Counted from the stretch's first letter, positions 51,910 to 60,490 are shown. The stretch is DNA of 64,000 bases from QFOX01 sp033763655 (GCA_033763655.1 JANRKD010000007.1:30145-94144); one strand, 5' to 3'. The notes: generated by a model not told the origin, from the sequence alone. A program made the numbers and translations.

Positions 51910-52745
51910 GCGCTCGTACTCCCGTTGCTGCGCCGTTTTTCAATCTGGCGCTGGCGGTATTGAATCATCAGCGTCGCGGTTTCCTCGACCGATCGGCGGG
52001 TGACATCAATTACCGGCCAGCCCTGCGAACGGAACAGTTTTTTAGCGTCATCAATTTCCTCGCGCACTTTTTCTTCGTCGATATAATCGGTCTGCATATC
52101 CTGATTCATCGCCACCAGCCGCGTGGTGCGGATATCAATCAACCGTTCGCCGCTGATGGTCAGGCCAACGACCAGCGGTTGTTTCAGGTGGGTCAGGTTT
52201 TCCGGCAGCGGGCAGTTAGGAACAAACGGGATATTGGCGGCCTTATATCCCCGGTAGGCAAGGTAAACACAGGTCGGTGACTTGCTGGTGCGTGAGGGGC
52301 CGACAATGACAATATCGGCATTTTCAATTTCCCAGGTCGCCTGCCCGTCATCATGTTCGAGGGCATAGTTAATCGCATCAATCCGCGCGAAATAATCTTC
52401 CCCCAGTTCATATTGCGCCCCGGCATGGCCGCTGGCTTCCTGATTAAGGTAATTCGACATTTCACGAATCACATGGCCCAGAACCGGGATGCAGGGTAGG
52501 CCGCGCTTGCCGCAAGCCTGACGTAACGCCTCGCGCATCGTACTTTCCATCAGGGTGAACATCACCACCCCGGGATAAGTATCAAGGCTTGCAATCATTT
52601 TTTCGAGCTGACCCTGCGTGCGCACCAGCGACCAGACATGTTCTTCGGCATGTACCGCATCGAACTGGGCAAGACTCGCCCGCGCGACGCTTGAGACGGT
52701 TTCCCCGGTCGAATCGGAAACCAGATGCAGGTGAAATTTTTTCAT
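51906..52745 (-). CDS. ppsR: Bifunctional phosphoenolpyruvate synthase/PPDK regulatory protein
   Basis: A DUF299-family kinase/pyrophosphorylase that switches pyruvate,phosphate dikinase or PEP synthase off and on. It starts FHLHLVSDSTGETVSSVARA, has the P-loop VGPSRTSKSPTCVYLA and the GLTISGERLIDIR block. The length is 279 residues. It is the first gene of the ppsR-aroE-coaE-dnaQ run that faces the putative origin. Confidence 0.94.
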   Translation of the reverse strand: MKKFHLHLVSDSTGETVSSVARASLAQFDAVHAEEHVWSLVRTQGQLEKMIASLDTYPGVVMFTLMESTMREALRQACGKRGLPCIPVLGHVIREMSNYLNQEASGHAGAQYELGEDYFARIDAINYALEHDDGQATWEIENADIVIVGPSRTSKSPTCVYLAYRGYKAANIPFVPNCPLPENLTHLKQPLVVGLTISGERLIDIRTTRLVAMNQDMQTDYIDEEKVREEIDDAKKLFRSQGWPVIDVTRRSVEETATLMIQYRQRQIEKRRSNGSTSA

Positions 52746-53119
52746 GGGACAAACGGTGTATAAAAGGATGGTTACCCACCCTATATCGCGCAGACCTTCA
52801 ACTTGCCAGCCTCGTCTTCATGCTTATCCCATGCGCCATCCACCCCCGGATAAAAAATGCGCAAGTCCTGTGAATCCTGTGGGAAAAAACCTTATCCCCG
52901 TTTTCATGCGGGTCGAAAAATAAATCTGTTTTTCAGGTGTTGCGTCATTTTCTACACAGCGTTACCACAAGCTATCCGTAACGCTGATTGGCTTAAGAAG
53001 CGTCGTGGTAATCCGGTATGGCTTGGTAATTACCGCTGTGCCTGCCCCCTACTACTTACTACTAATAAAAAATATTATTCTTATTTAGAATTAGATGAAA
53101 AAAGGATAACCCGGTTTCC
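52746..53119. other. Putative chromosomal replication origin (oriC)
   Basis: A gene-free 374-bp stretch between divergent ppsR and hemE. In Caulobacter and Rickettsia the known or predicted origin is next to hemE, and ppsR/aroE/coaE/dnaQ on the other side matches many alphaproteobacteria. Candidate DnaA boxes, each imperfect against TTWTNCACA, are TTCTACACA (52950-52958), TTTCCCACA on the minus strand (52878-52886), and TTATCC-core sequences at 52824, 52892 and minus strand 52848-52853 and 53104-53109. An AT-rich block (about 53048-53110) could be the unwinding element. One GANTC lies at 52872-52876. Location is well supported by synteny; the boxes themselves are weak. Confidence 0.65.
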
Positions 53120-54157
53120 ATGACCCAGAAATTACTCATCGCTGCTTTAAACGGAGAACTGACCGAACGCATCCCGTTCTGGTTCATGCGTCAGGCGGGC
53201 CGTTACCTTCCGGAATATCGGGAGGTGCGCGCCACCACTTCCGGATTTCTCGATTTATGTTTCACGCCGGAAAAAGCGGCGGAAGTCACATTGCAGCCTT
53301 TGCGCCGCTTTCATATGGATGCGGCAATTCTGTTTTCCGACATTCTGGTCATCCCTTACGCCCTTGGGGTGGATGTAAAATTTGTCGAGCAGGAAGGCCC
53401 GCGCGTGGGCATCACCACTAGTCTGCAGGCGATTGAGGCGCTGAAGCTTTCGGTAGTTCGGCAGGCGCTTGAACCGGTGGCGCAGACCGTCCGGCTGGTA
53501 AAGAAGAAGTTGCCCGAGGGCGCGGCGCTCATCGGTTTTGCCGGCGCACCGTGGACAGTCGCCTGCTACATGCTGCAGGGAAAATCGGGCAAGGATTTCG
53601 AAGCGGCGCGCCTTTTTGCACTGACTCACCCCGCACGGATGGAACAACTCATCGACACGCTGGTGATGGCGACGTTTGACTATCTGTGCCTGCAGATTGA
53701 AGCCGGGGCTGAAGCGGTACAGATTTTTGATAGCTGGGCTGGGTTGTTACCCCCGGCGGAATTTGCCAGATGGGTGACCGCACCGACAGCCAAACTGGTG
53801 GAAATGCTGCGCAAAAAACATCCCACCATTCCCATTATCGGCTTTGCTAAAGGGGCCGGAAGTAACCTTGCGGAGTATGCCAAACAAACGGGCGTGCAGG
53901 CTATTGGGGCGGATCATTTGATGCCAATTTCAGCCGCTATTACTGCGCGCGCCACCCCAAAACAGGCCGTGCAGGGCAACCTCGACCCGTTGCTGATAGC
54001 CACCGACAAAGACGCCGCGCTTGCTGCCACCGAGGTTATTTTAACCCAACTGAAAACCACGCCGGCCGTGTTCAATCTCGGGCATGGGTTTATCCCCGCC
54101 ACGCCGATCGAACATGTTGCCGCCGTTGCTGAGAAGGTACGCGCATGGCGCCGCTGA
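53120..54157 (+). CDS. hemE: Uroporphyrinogen decarboxylase
   Basis: HemE removes four carboxyl groups from uroporphyrinogen III to give coproporphyrinogen III, the substrate of HemF encoded at 1.6-2.7 kb. The signature PFWFMRQAGRYLPEYR is at residues about 19-34, followed by the conserved FSDILVIPYALG and FDSWAGLLPP. The length is 345 residues. AAAGGAT lies upstream in the AT-rich putative origin. It overlaps hemH by 13 nt. Confidence 0.97.
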   Translation: MTQKLLIAALNGELTERIPFWFMRQAGRYLPEYREVRATTSGFLDLCFTPEKAAEVTLQPLRRFHMDAAILFSDILVIPYALGVDVKFVEQEGPRVGITTSLQAIEALKLSVVRQALEPVAQTVRLVKKKLPEGAALIGFAGAPWTVACYMLQGKSGKDFEAARLFALTHPARMEQLIDTLVMATFDYLCLQIEAGAEAVQIFDSWAGLLPPAEFARWVTAPTAKLVEMLRKKHPTIPIIGFAKGAGSNLAEYAKQTGVQAIGADHLMPISAAITARATPKQAVQGNLDPLLIATDKDAALAATEVILTQLKTTPAVFNLGHGFIPATPIEHVAAVAEKVRAWRR

Positions 54158-55212
54158 ATACCATTTCCCGTCACCACAAAACGGCGATTGTGCTGTTCAA
54201 TCTCGGCGGGCCCGACAGCCTTGCGGCGGTGCAGCCGTTTTTATTCAACCTCTTTAACGATCCGGCCATCATCGGCCTGCCACAGCCCTTGCGGCGGCTG
54301 CTCGCGACGTTTATTTCCCGTAAGCGCGCGCCGGTCGCCCAGAAAATTTACGAAGAAATCGGCGGCAAATCACCGCTGATCGAAAACACGGAAAATCAGG
54401 CAAACGCACTGGAGGCCAGCCTTACGGGTCACGGCAACGTGAAGGTGTTTTATACCATGCGCTACTGGCACCCGATGGCGGACGCGGTGGTGCAGCAAGT
54501 GAAAAACTTCGCGCCCGACCACATTATTTTGTTGCCGCTTTACCCGCACTATTCGACGACGACGACCGGGTCATCGTTTAAGGATTGGGACCGCGCTGCC
54601 ACCCGCGCCGGAATGAAGATTCCCACCCGCCGGATCTGTTGCTACCCGACCCACCGCGAATTTATTGCCGCCCATGTCGCCTTAATCCGCACTTATTACG
54701 AGGAAGCCAAACAATTCGGTGCGCCGCGCATCCTGTTTTCCGCCCACGGCCTGCCCGAAAAAATTATCCGCCGGGGTGACCCCTATCAGGCGCAGATCGA
54801 GGCAACGACTCAGGCGATTGTTGAGGCGCTGGCCATTCCCGGGCTTGATTACGCCAATTGCTATCAGTCGCGCGTCGGCCCGATGCAATGGATTGGCCCG
54901 GCCACGCCCGACGAATTATTGCGCGCCGGGTTTGAAAAAAAGCCGGTGGTGCTGGTGCCGATTGCTTTTGTGTCGGAACATTCGGAAACACTGGTCGAGC
55001 TGGATATCGAATATGCCGAGCTGGCGCACAGCAACGGGGTTAATCATTATTACCGGGTGCCGACCCTTTCGACGCAGGCACATTTTATTGCCGCCCTGAG
55101 CGACCTCTGTTTGAACCTGACCGCCGGGCCCGCGCCGGTGTCGGATACGGGCGGGCGCTTTTGCGGGCCGGAATGGAAACAATGCCCGTGCAAGGTAGCC
55201 GTCCCTGCCTGA
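54145..55212 (+). CDS. hemH: Ferrochelatase
   Basis: HemH inserts Fe2+ into protoporphyrin IX. Family blocks are LFNLGGPDSLAAVQPFLFNLFND, LPLYPHYSTTTTGSS, the catalytic His in LFSAHGLPEKII, and IAFVSEHSETLVELDIEY. The length of 355 residues includes a Cys-rich tail (FCGPEWKQCPCKV), which may supply ligands for the 2Fe-2S cluster known in some alphaproteobacterial ferrochelatases. It overlaps hemE and precedes hemJ, completing the protoporphyrin-to-haem end of the pathway. Confidence 0.96.
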   Translation: MAPLNTISRHHKTAIVLFNLGGPDSLAAVQPFLFNLFNDPAIIGLPQPLRRLLATFISRKRAPVAQKIYEEIGGKSPLIENTENQANALEASLTGHGNVKVFYTMRYWHPMADAVVQQVKNFAPDHIILLPLYPHYSTTTTGSSFKDWDRAATRAGMKIPTRRICCYPTHREFIAAHVALIRTYYEEAKQFGAPRILFSAHGLPEKIIRRGDPYQAQIEATTQAIVEALAIPGLDYANCYQSRVGPMQWIGPATPDELLRAGFEKKPVVLVPIAFVSEHSETLVELDIEYAELAHSNGVNHYYRVPTLSTQAHFIAALSDLCLNLTAGPAPVSDTGGRFCGPEWKQCPCKVAVPA

Positions 55213-55258
55213 CGGGGAATGAAAACGAAGATAATTTTCACTTTTTGAGGCAATGCAT

Positions 55259-55699
55259 ATGGACCATTACCTTCTTATCAAAGCCCTGCATGTCATGAGC
55301 TTCACCAGCTGGATGGCCGGGCTGTTTTACCTGCCGCGCCTGCTGGCCTACCATGCGTCGGTTGCAACCGGATCGGGCGAGGATACGCTGCTGCAGGTGA
55401 TGGAGCGGCGCCTGCTGGCCATCATCATGCGCCCGGCGCTGATCGCCACCTGGGTGTTTGGCGTCTGGCTGGTGATTATCACCGGCTATGGTGGGCCGGG
55501 CACCCCGGCACCGTGGTTGCACTATAAGCTGGTGCTGGTGTTGGCGCTGTCGGGCCTGCACGGCTATTTTTCGCTCAGCGTGCGCAAATTTGCCACCCAC
55601 ACCAACACCCGAACCAGCCGGTTTTACAAAATCATCAACGAGGCGGTGACCCTGCTTTTTGTGGCCATTGTGCTGCTGGCGGTGACCAAACCGCTGTAG
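55259..55699 (+). CDS. hemJ: Protoporphyrinogen oxidase HemJ
   Basis: A membrane b-haem protein that oxidises protoporphyrinogen IX in most alphaproteobacteria. The 146-residue product has four hydrophobic helices and the family motif KALHVMSFTSWMAGLFYLPRL, with a conserved His. The HYKLVLVLALSGLHGYF block is also typical. I start at 55259 because GAGG (55247-55250) is then 8 nt upstream; the ATG at 55253 is too close to it. It lies 46 nt after hemH. Confidence 0.93.
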   Translation: MDHYLLIKALHVMSFTSWMAGLFYLPRLLAYHASVATGSGEDTLLQVMERRLLAIIMRPALIATWVFGVWLVIITGYGGPGTPAPWLHYKLVLVLALSGLHGYFSLSVRKFATHTNTRTSRFYKIINEAVTLLFVAIVLLAVTKPL

Positions 55700-55758
55700 A
55701 TGCGGGGGCCGCGCGCCAAAGCGCTTGACTTATCCGTGTAATTCGGCCAGACAGGGGC

Positions 55759-55805
55759 TATCGCACCCGCTCGCGATAACGCGCCCGCTGGCGTCTCCCG
55801 CCAGC
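55759..55805 (+). promoter_or_regulatory. Two hairpins in the hemJ-rho gap
   Basis: TATCGC-8 nt-GCGATA (55759-55778) and GCTGGCG-TCTCC-CGCCAGC (55787-55805) are two perfect stems about 90 nt before rho. They could end hemJ transcription or form a rho leader; no U-tract is seen. A TTGACT (55725-55730) lies upstream without a good -10. Confidence 0.45.
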
Positions 55806-55894
55806 CCTTGTTCCTTGTGGCGCCGTTTTCACCCACTATCTGTCACCCACCCTGCATGCGCGATGGCCCGTGCAATCATCCCAACGAGAACCCT

Positions 55895-57154
55895 ATGAAA
55901 CTGCAAGAACTTAAACGCAAAAAACCCAACGAACTGTTGCAAATGGCAGAGGATGCGGGCATCGAAAGCGCCAGCTCGATGTTAAAGCAGGAAATGGTGT
56001 TTGCACTGCTGAAAAAAGCGGCGGAAGAGGGCACAGAAATCACCGGGCAGGGCGTGATTGAAGTGCTGCAGGACGGCTTTGGCTTCCTGCGCTACCCCGA
56101 GGCCAACTACCTTGCGGGCTCGGACGATATTTATGTCCCGCCCGCGATTGTCAAAAAACTCGGCCTGCGCACCGGCGATACGGTTGAGGCGGTGCTGCGC
56201 GCACCCAAAGGCGAGGAGCGTTACTTTGCCCTTTCGGAAGTGAAATCGGTGAATTTCGAGCCGGTGGAAAATCTCCGTCACCGCCTGAGCTTTGAAAATC
56301 TGACGCCGCTCTACCCCGAAGACCGCCTTAAAATGGAATATATGGACCCGACCAAAAAAGAGGATATGACCCGTCGGGTCATCGACCTCATTGCGCCGCA
56401 GGGCAAGGGGCAGCGCACGCTGATCGTGGCGCCGCCACGCACCGGGAAAACGGTGGTGCTGCAAAATATTGCGCATGCGATTACCACCAACCATCCCGAA
56501 TGTTACCTGATTGTGCTGCTGGTCGATGAGCGTCCCGAGGAAGTGACCGATATGGCGCGCAGCGTCAAGGGCGAGGTGGTCAGCTCCACCTTCGATGAGC
56601 CCGCCACCCGCCATGTGCAGCTCGCCGAAATGGTCATCGAAAAGGCCAAGCGCCTGGTCGAACATAAAAAAGATGTAGTCATTCTGCTTGATTCCATCAC
56701 CCGCCTTGGCCGCGCCTACAACACGGTCGTGCCATCGTCGGGCAAAGTGCTCACCGGTGGGGTGGATGCGAACGCGCTCCAGCGCCCGAAGCGCTTTTTC
56801 GGCGCCGCGCGCAACATCGAATTTGGCGGCAGCCTGACCATTATCGCCACTGCCCTCATCGAGACCGGCAGCCGCATGGACGAGGTGATTTTCGAGGAAT
56901 TCAAAGGCACCGGCAACTCCGAACTGGTGCTCGACCGCAAGCTCTCGGACAAGCGCATCTTCCCGGCGATGGACATCACCAAGTCCGGCACACGGAAGGA
57001 AGACCTGCTCTACGAAAAAGGCGATCTGGCCAAAGTCTGGATGCTGCGTAAAATTCTGAACCCCATGGGGGCGATGGACGCGATGGAGTTCCTTATCGAC
57101 AAAATGAAGGACACCAAAAGCAACGACGAGTTCTTCGCGCGGATGAATAAGTAA
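55895..57154 (+). CDS. rho: Transcription termination factor Rho
   Basis: A hexameric RNA-dependent ATPase (419 residues). It starts MKLQELKRKKPNELLQMAED; the RNA-binding cold-shock-like domain has GFGFLRYPEANYLAGSDDIYVPP; the P-loop is IVAPPRTGKTVVLQ; the Q-loop and R-loop are also intact. The ATG at 55895 follows CGAGAACCC. It is close to oriC and hemE, as in other alphaproteobacteria. Confidence 0.97.
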   Translation: MKLQELKRKKPNELLQMAEDAGIESASSMLKQEMVFALLKKAAEEGTEITGQGVIEVLQDGFGFLRYPEANYLAGSDDIYVPPAIVKKLGLRTGDTVEAVLRAPKGEERYFALSEVKSVNFEPVENLRHRLSFENLTPLYPEDRLKMEYMDPTKKEDMTRRVIDLIAPQGKGQRTLIVAPPRTGKTVVLQNIAHAITTNHPECYLIVLLVDERPEEVTDMARSVKGEVVSSTFDEPATRHVQLAEMVIEKAKRLVEHKKDVVILLDSITRLGRAYNTVVPSSGKVLTGGVDANALQRPKRFFGAARNIEFGGSLTIIATALIETGSRMDEVIFEEFKGTGNSELVLDRKLSDKRIFPAMDITKSGTRKEDLLYEKGDLAKVWMLRKILNPMGAMDAMEFLIDKMKDTKSNDEFFARMNK

Positions 57155-57214
57155 TTGCGACCGGATTCTAGCGCAGGTAAGCTCGCCATGAGCACGAAGA
57201 TAGCAGGGGGCAGA

Positions 57215-57562
57215 ATGTTTGCGATCACCTTTGATATGGACACAGAGATATTGGCGGAGCTTTACCATCAGGCAAGCTACAACAATGCATATGGGGATAT
57301 TGCGCGCTTCCTTGGACAGTATGGATTCACGCGTCAACAAGGTAGCGTTTACTTTGGCAATGACAGGGTAGATGCCGTTACCTGCGTGATTGCAACACAG
57401 GGCCTAACGCGTGAGTATCCATGGTTCGGCCCTTCGGTACGCGATATTCGTATGCTCCGCATTGAGGACAATAACAATCTCAAGCCCGCCATTGACCTTG
57501 AGATGACGCGCACCGGCAACATGCCGCCACCGAAACAAGTGAATCAAAGCAATCTTTTTTAG
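57215..57562 (+). CDS. vapD: VapD-like endoribonuclease (Cas2-fold)
   Basis: A 115-residue protein that starts MFAITFDMDTEIL and contains SYNNAYGDIARFLGQYGF, QQGSVYFGN and REYPWFGPSVRDIRMLRIE, which match VapD (virulence-associated protein D) almost throughout. VapD is a small ribonuclease related to Cas2, toxin-like in some bacteria. Start 57215 follows AGGGGG (57205-57210); an upstream ATG (57188) would add nine residues. It is AT-richer than its neighbours and sits alone between rho and mdh. No antitoxin-like ORF is recognisable beside it. Confidence 0.9.
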   Translation: MFAITFDMDTEILAELYHQASYNNAYGDIARFLGQYGFTRQQGSVYFGNDRVDAVTCVIATQGLTREYPWFGPSVRDIRMLRIEDNNNLKPAIDLEMTRTGNMPPPKQVNQSNLF

Positions 57563-57676
57563 GGCCCAACCTTCTTCAAGACAAGCGGGGTTGCGCGGCT
57601 GAATCGGTTGCGTTTGCCGCGCGGGTGTGGTTAAACACGGGCAAGTATATCCATCATTTTTCGCAAGGAGATTCCT

Positions 57677-58639
57677 ATGGCAACGCGCAAAAAAATTGGC
57701 CTGGTCGGTGCCGGCAATATCGGCGGCACGCTGGCGCATCTGGCGGTTAATAAGCAACTTGGCGACGTGGTGCTGTTCGACGTGGTCGAGGGCCTGCCGC
57801 AGGGCAAAGCGCTCGATATTGCGCAGGCCTGCGCGGTCGAGGGGGTCGATGCGAGCATCAAGGGCACCAACGATTACCGCGACCTTACGGGCGCCGACGT
57901 GGTGATTGTGACGGCGGGCATTGCGAGGAAGCCGGGCATGAGCCGCGACGATCTGGTCGCCACCAACACGGGCATCGTGAGCACGGTCGCCGAAAACCTC
58001 AAGAATTTCTGCCCGAACGCGTTTGTGATTGTCATTACCAACCCGCTCGATGCCATGGTCTGGGTGATGCAGCAAAAAACGGGGTTCAATCCGAAAAAAG
58101 TCGTGGGCATGGCAGGCGTGCTCGATTCGGCGCGCTTTTCCTACTTCCTCGCCGAGGCGCTTAAAACCAGCCAAAAAGACATCACCACCTTCGTGCTCGG
58201 CGGCCATGGCGACACCATGGTGCCAATGGTGAGCTACTCGACAGTGGCGGGCATTCCGCTACCCGATCTGGTCAAAATGGGCTGGATCGCGCAGGACGCG
58301 CTCGACAAAATGGTGCAGCGGACGCGCGACGGCGGGGCGGAGATCGTCGGGCTGCTTAAGACCGGTTCGGCGTTTTATGCCCCCGCCGCGTCGGCCATCA
58401 AAATGGCGACGAGCTACCTGCGCGACGAAAAACAACTGCTCCCCTGCGCGGCGCACCTGAACGGCGAATACGGCCAGAAGGATATTTATGTTGGCGTGCC
58501 GGCGATTATCGGTGCGGGCGGTGTCGAAAAAATTGTCGAAATCGCATTGCCCGCCGAGCAGCAAAAACAGTTCGAACATTCGGTGAATGCGGTGCGCGAG
58601 CTGGTCGCCAGCACCAAACTCGATAAAAAGGCGGCATAG
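57677..58639 (+). CDS. mdh: Malate dehydrogenase
   Basis: Oxidises malate to oxaloacetate in the TCA cycle. The N-terminal NAD loop is GLVGAGNIGGTLAHL, the catalytic His is in LGGHGDTMVP, and substrate Arg residues are in the GIARKPGMSRDDLV loop. The length is 320 residues, of the LDH-like MDH type. An AAGGAGA precedes the ATG. It is followed by a convergent gene and then sucCD, a partial TCA cluster. Confidence 0.97.
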   Translation: MATRKKIGLVGAGNIGGTLAHLAVNKQLGDVVLFDVVEGLPQGKALDIAQACAVEGVDASIKGTNDYRDLTGADVVIVTAGIARKPGMSRDDLVATNTGIVSTVAENLKNFCPNAFVIVITNPLDAMVWVMQQKTGFNPKKVVGMAGVLDSARFSYFLAEALKTSQKDITTFVLGGHGDTMVPMVSYSTVAGIPLPDLVKMGWIAQDALDKMVQRTRDGGAEIVGLLKTGSAFYAPAASAIKMATSYLRDEKQLLPCAAHLNGEYGQKDIYVGVPAIIGAGGVEKIVEIALPAEQQKQFEHSVNAVRELVASTKLDKKAA

Positions 58640-58653
58640 CCGCACGCAAGCGT

Positions 58654-58836
58654 TTAAGCTGTTGGTGGCTTTTCACGGCGCGCGAGGGCCTCGTCCTGCC
58701 GCGCATGGCGCGCCGCTTCCTCGTCCGCTATCTGTTGCGGGCTACGCCCTTCCGAAAGATTTAGATGGGGCGGCGGCAAAGATATTTTCCCCAAGGATAT
58801 GGGGGATTTCGCCGGGGTTGTTTTGTCGGTGCTCAT
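58654..58836 (-). CDS. Small hypothetical protein overlapping the GGDEF-like gene
   Basis: A 60-residue ORF starting MSTDKTTPAKSPISLGKISL and ending in a charged helix (ADEEAARHARQDEALARREK). It begins inside the 3' end of the preceding gene and overlaps it by 95 nt in another frame. A perfect AGGAGG (58845-58850) lies 8 nt before its ATG, the main reason to accept it. The protein is hydrophilic and unlike any family I know. Translational coupling to the upstream gene is possible. Confidence 0.6.
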   Translation of the reverse strand: MSTDKTTPAKSPISLGKISLPPPHLNLSEGRSPQQIADEEAARHARQDEALARREKPPTA

Positions 58837-60490
58837 CTAAAATTCCTCCTAGAAATTCAAAATTCAGACCCTCAGTGCTGTTTTTGGGATTCTGTATGTT
58901 TCCGAGTGTGCGGGGGTGGGGTTTGGGTAATATAATCCTTCGTGGTTGCGCGTAATCCTCAAGCGGCGTTTTGTTCAAAAGATTGATGCTTTTTTCTACC
59001 GTGCGAATGAATTGCCGTACCTGCGGAGTGGGGGCGCCCGGCGGCGTCAGAGCCCTAAATTCACCGCCGCTGACATGCAGGACCGGAGGGCGCTTTGCCA
59101 CCGCCGATTGCTGGTTGGCGAATGTTGTGATATAGGCGCTTTCAAGGATTCCCCCGATGTCGCGCAGCACGGCGTCGCCCATGGACTCCCCGAGCCTGTT
59201 CATCCCCGCGAGATTGTGGAAATTAAAAGAAATATAGGGATTAAACTCCTGTTTTTTTGCAACTTCTTCAAACGCTCCCCGAAAGGCGGGGCTGAAGGTC
59301 CGGGTCACGGGATCGATCACCCCGCGCAGCTCTTCGGCCTTCTGCACGCGGGCGACGACGTTTTTCTCTGTATCGGAAAGGGCTTGATATGTCGCATTAT
59401 TTTCATCAAGCATGCAAAAGCGGCGGTGCGGATTGTAGGGAAACAAGGGGTGCTCCGCAGCCAGTTTTTGAAATCCGGCTTTTTCGAGCGCCGCGCGTAA
59501 AGAATGCTGGTCGAGCGATTCGTCAGAATAGAGGTTGAGCGTGCTATCCGCATAGGGATTGGTGGGTGCCAGCGCATGGTGCGAGGGTGGAGGATCGTCC
59601 GGAAAATGGGGTGCGCCGGATTCAGTAGGCGCAGATACGGCGTGGCGCTTTGCCGTTTTCTTGCGCATTTCTGCAATATCCGCTTCCATCTCGTGCAAGC
59701 TAGCGGCAATGTCGGGCTTCGCAGGATCGAGCGCGCGCAGGGCGACGGTATTGGTGACGCCTTGCGCGCGCCCCTGCTTGAGGTGGGGGATGGACCCCAT
59801 GCCGTGTTCAACGTTTGAGAAATGGTCGATTTCCCGGTTGATTTCGCTGCCGACGGTTTTCAGGGATTCGGCGAATTCCAGGGCGTCAATCGGCGCGCCG
59901 TCATTGCGCCGGACGCGGCAGACGGATTTGAACTCGTCGCCGCCGGTGCGCAGCAGGATGCTGTCTATCGTGTAGTTGTTTTTTTCTGCCCACGCTTCAA
60001 GCAGCGCATTTGGTTTTTGTGCCAGATGCTGCAGCAGGCAATCCACCTTGGTGCGAGTATCGGGAAATTTTTTATTCAGGCCGCCGAGGTTGGAAATATC
60101 GGCGCTGGCGAGGAAAAAGCGCGTGGCCTTATCCCCCGCTGAAGCCTGCGCGGCCAGTTCCATCAACCCCAATGCCAGTGGCGCGCAGGGCTTGGCGTAA
60201 CTCTCGACGCCCGCATCATTAAAGATCCCGCCGCGCAGAATTTCTTTAACGGCACCGAATTGGGTGTTTGAGAAAGCGGAGAATTTTCCGGCAACGTGTG
60301 CTTTGTCAATAAACTGCGCGACGATGTCCTCGGGATAAAGCGAGCCCGCAAGCCAAGTAGCCTCGACAAGCGCCGCCAACCCCGCCTGATAGTCAGACGT
60401 TTTTCTGACGTCATACCCCGCCACCTCAAGCAGTCGCTTGATGGAATAATTATAGGGCGTGCTGACAGAAAAAACAGAGAACCGAACCAT
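58742..60490 (-). CDS. Tandem GGDEF-like domain protein
   Basis: A 582-residue protein without signal peptide or membrane helices. An N-terminal region (1-115) of unknown fold is followed by a first GGDEF-like domain: FFLASADISNLGGLN (125-139) resembles the metal-binding strand, and RTGGDEF (181-187) is a perfect signature. The tail GVTNTVALRALD and the helix after it fit the end of that domain. A second copy (about 390-500) has DPVTRTFSPAFRGAFEEV, FNFHNLAGMNRLGESMGDAVL and SGGEF (474-478), where the Asp is lost. Spacing between strand and signature is greater than usual, so cyclase activity is uncertain; an enzymatically dead, GTP-binding or scaffold role is possible. Start 60490 or GTG 60502. 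Confidence 0.7.
   Translation of the reverse strand: MVRFSVFSVSTPYNYSIKRLLEVAGYDVRKTSDYQAGLAALVEATWLAGSLYPEDIVAQFIDKAHVAGKFSAFSNTQFGAVKEILRGGIFNDAGVESYAKPCAPLALGLMELAAQASAGDKATRFFLASADISNLGGLNKKFPDTRTKVDCLLQHLAQKPNALLEAWAEKNNYTIDSILLRTGGDEFKSVCRVRRNDGAPIDALEFAESLKTVGSEINREIDHFSNVEHGMGSIPHLKQGRAQGVTNTVALRALDPAKPDIAASLHEMEADIAEMRKKTAKRHAVSAPTESGAPHFPDDPPPSHHALAPTNPYADSTLNLYSDESLDQHSLRAALEKAGFQKLAAEHPLFPYNPHRRFCMLDENNATYQALSDTEKNVVARVQKAEELRGVIDPVTRTFSPAFRGAFEEVAKKQEFNPYISFNFHNLAGMNRLGESMGDAVLRDIGGILESAYITTFANQQSAVAKRPPVLHVSGGEFRALTPPGAPTPQVRQFIRTVEKSINLLNKTPLEDYAQPRRIILPKPHPRTLGNIQNPKNSTEGLNFEFLGGILDEHRQNNPGEIPHILGENIFAAAPSKSFGRA

Noticed and set aside
53251..53268. parS-like ATGTTTCACGCCGG in hemE
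   Set aside because: Half-site only, with no GTGAAACA arm; coding sequence explains it.
57215..57562. cas2 of a CRISPR-Cas system
   Set aside because: Fold relationship only: the sequence matches VapD and there is no cas1 or repeat array in the window.
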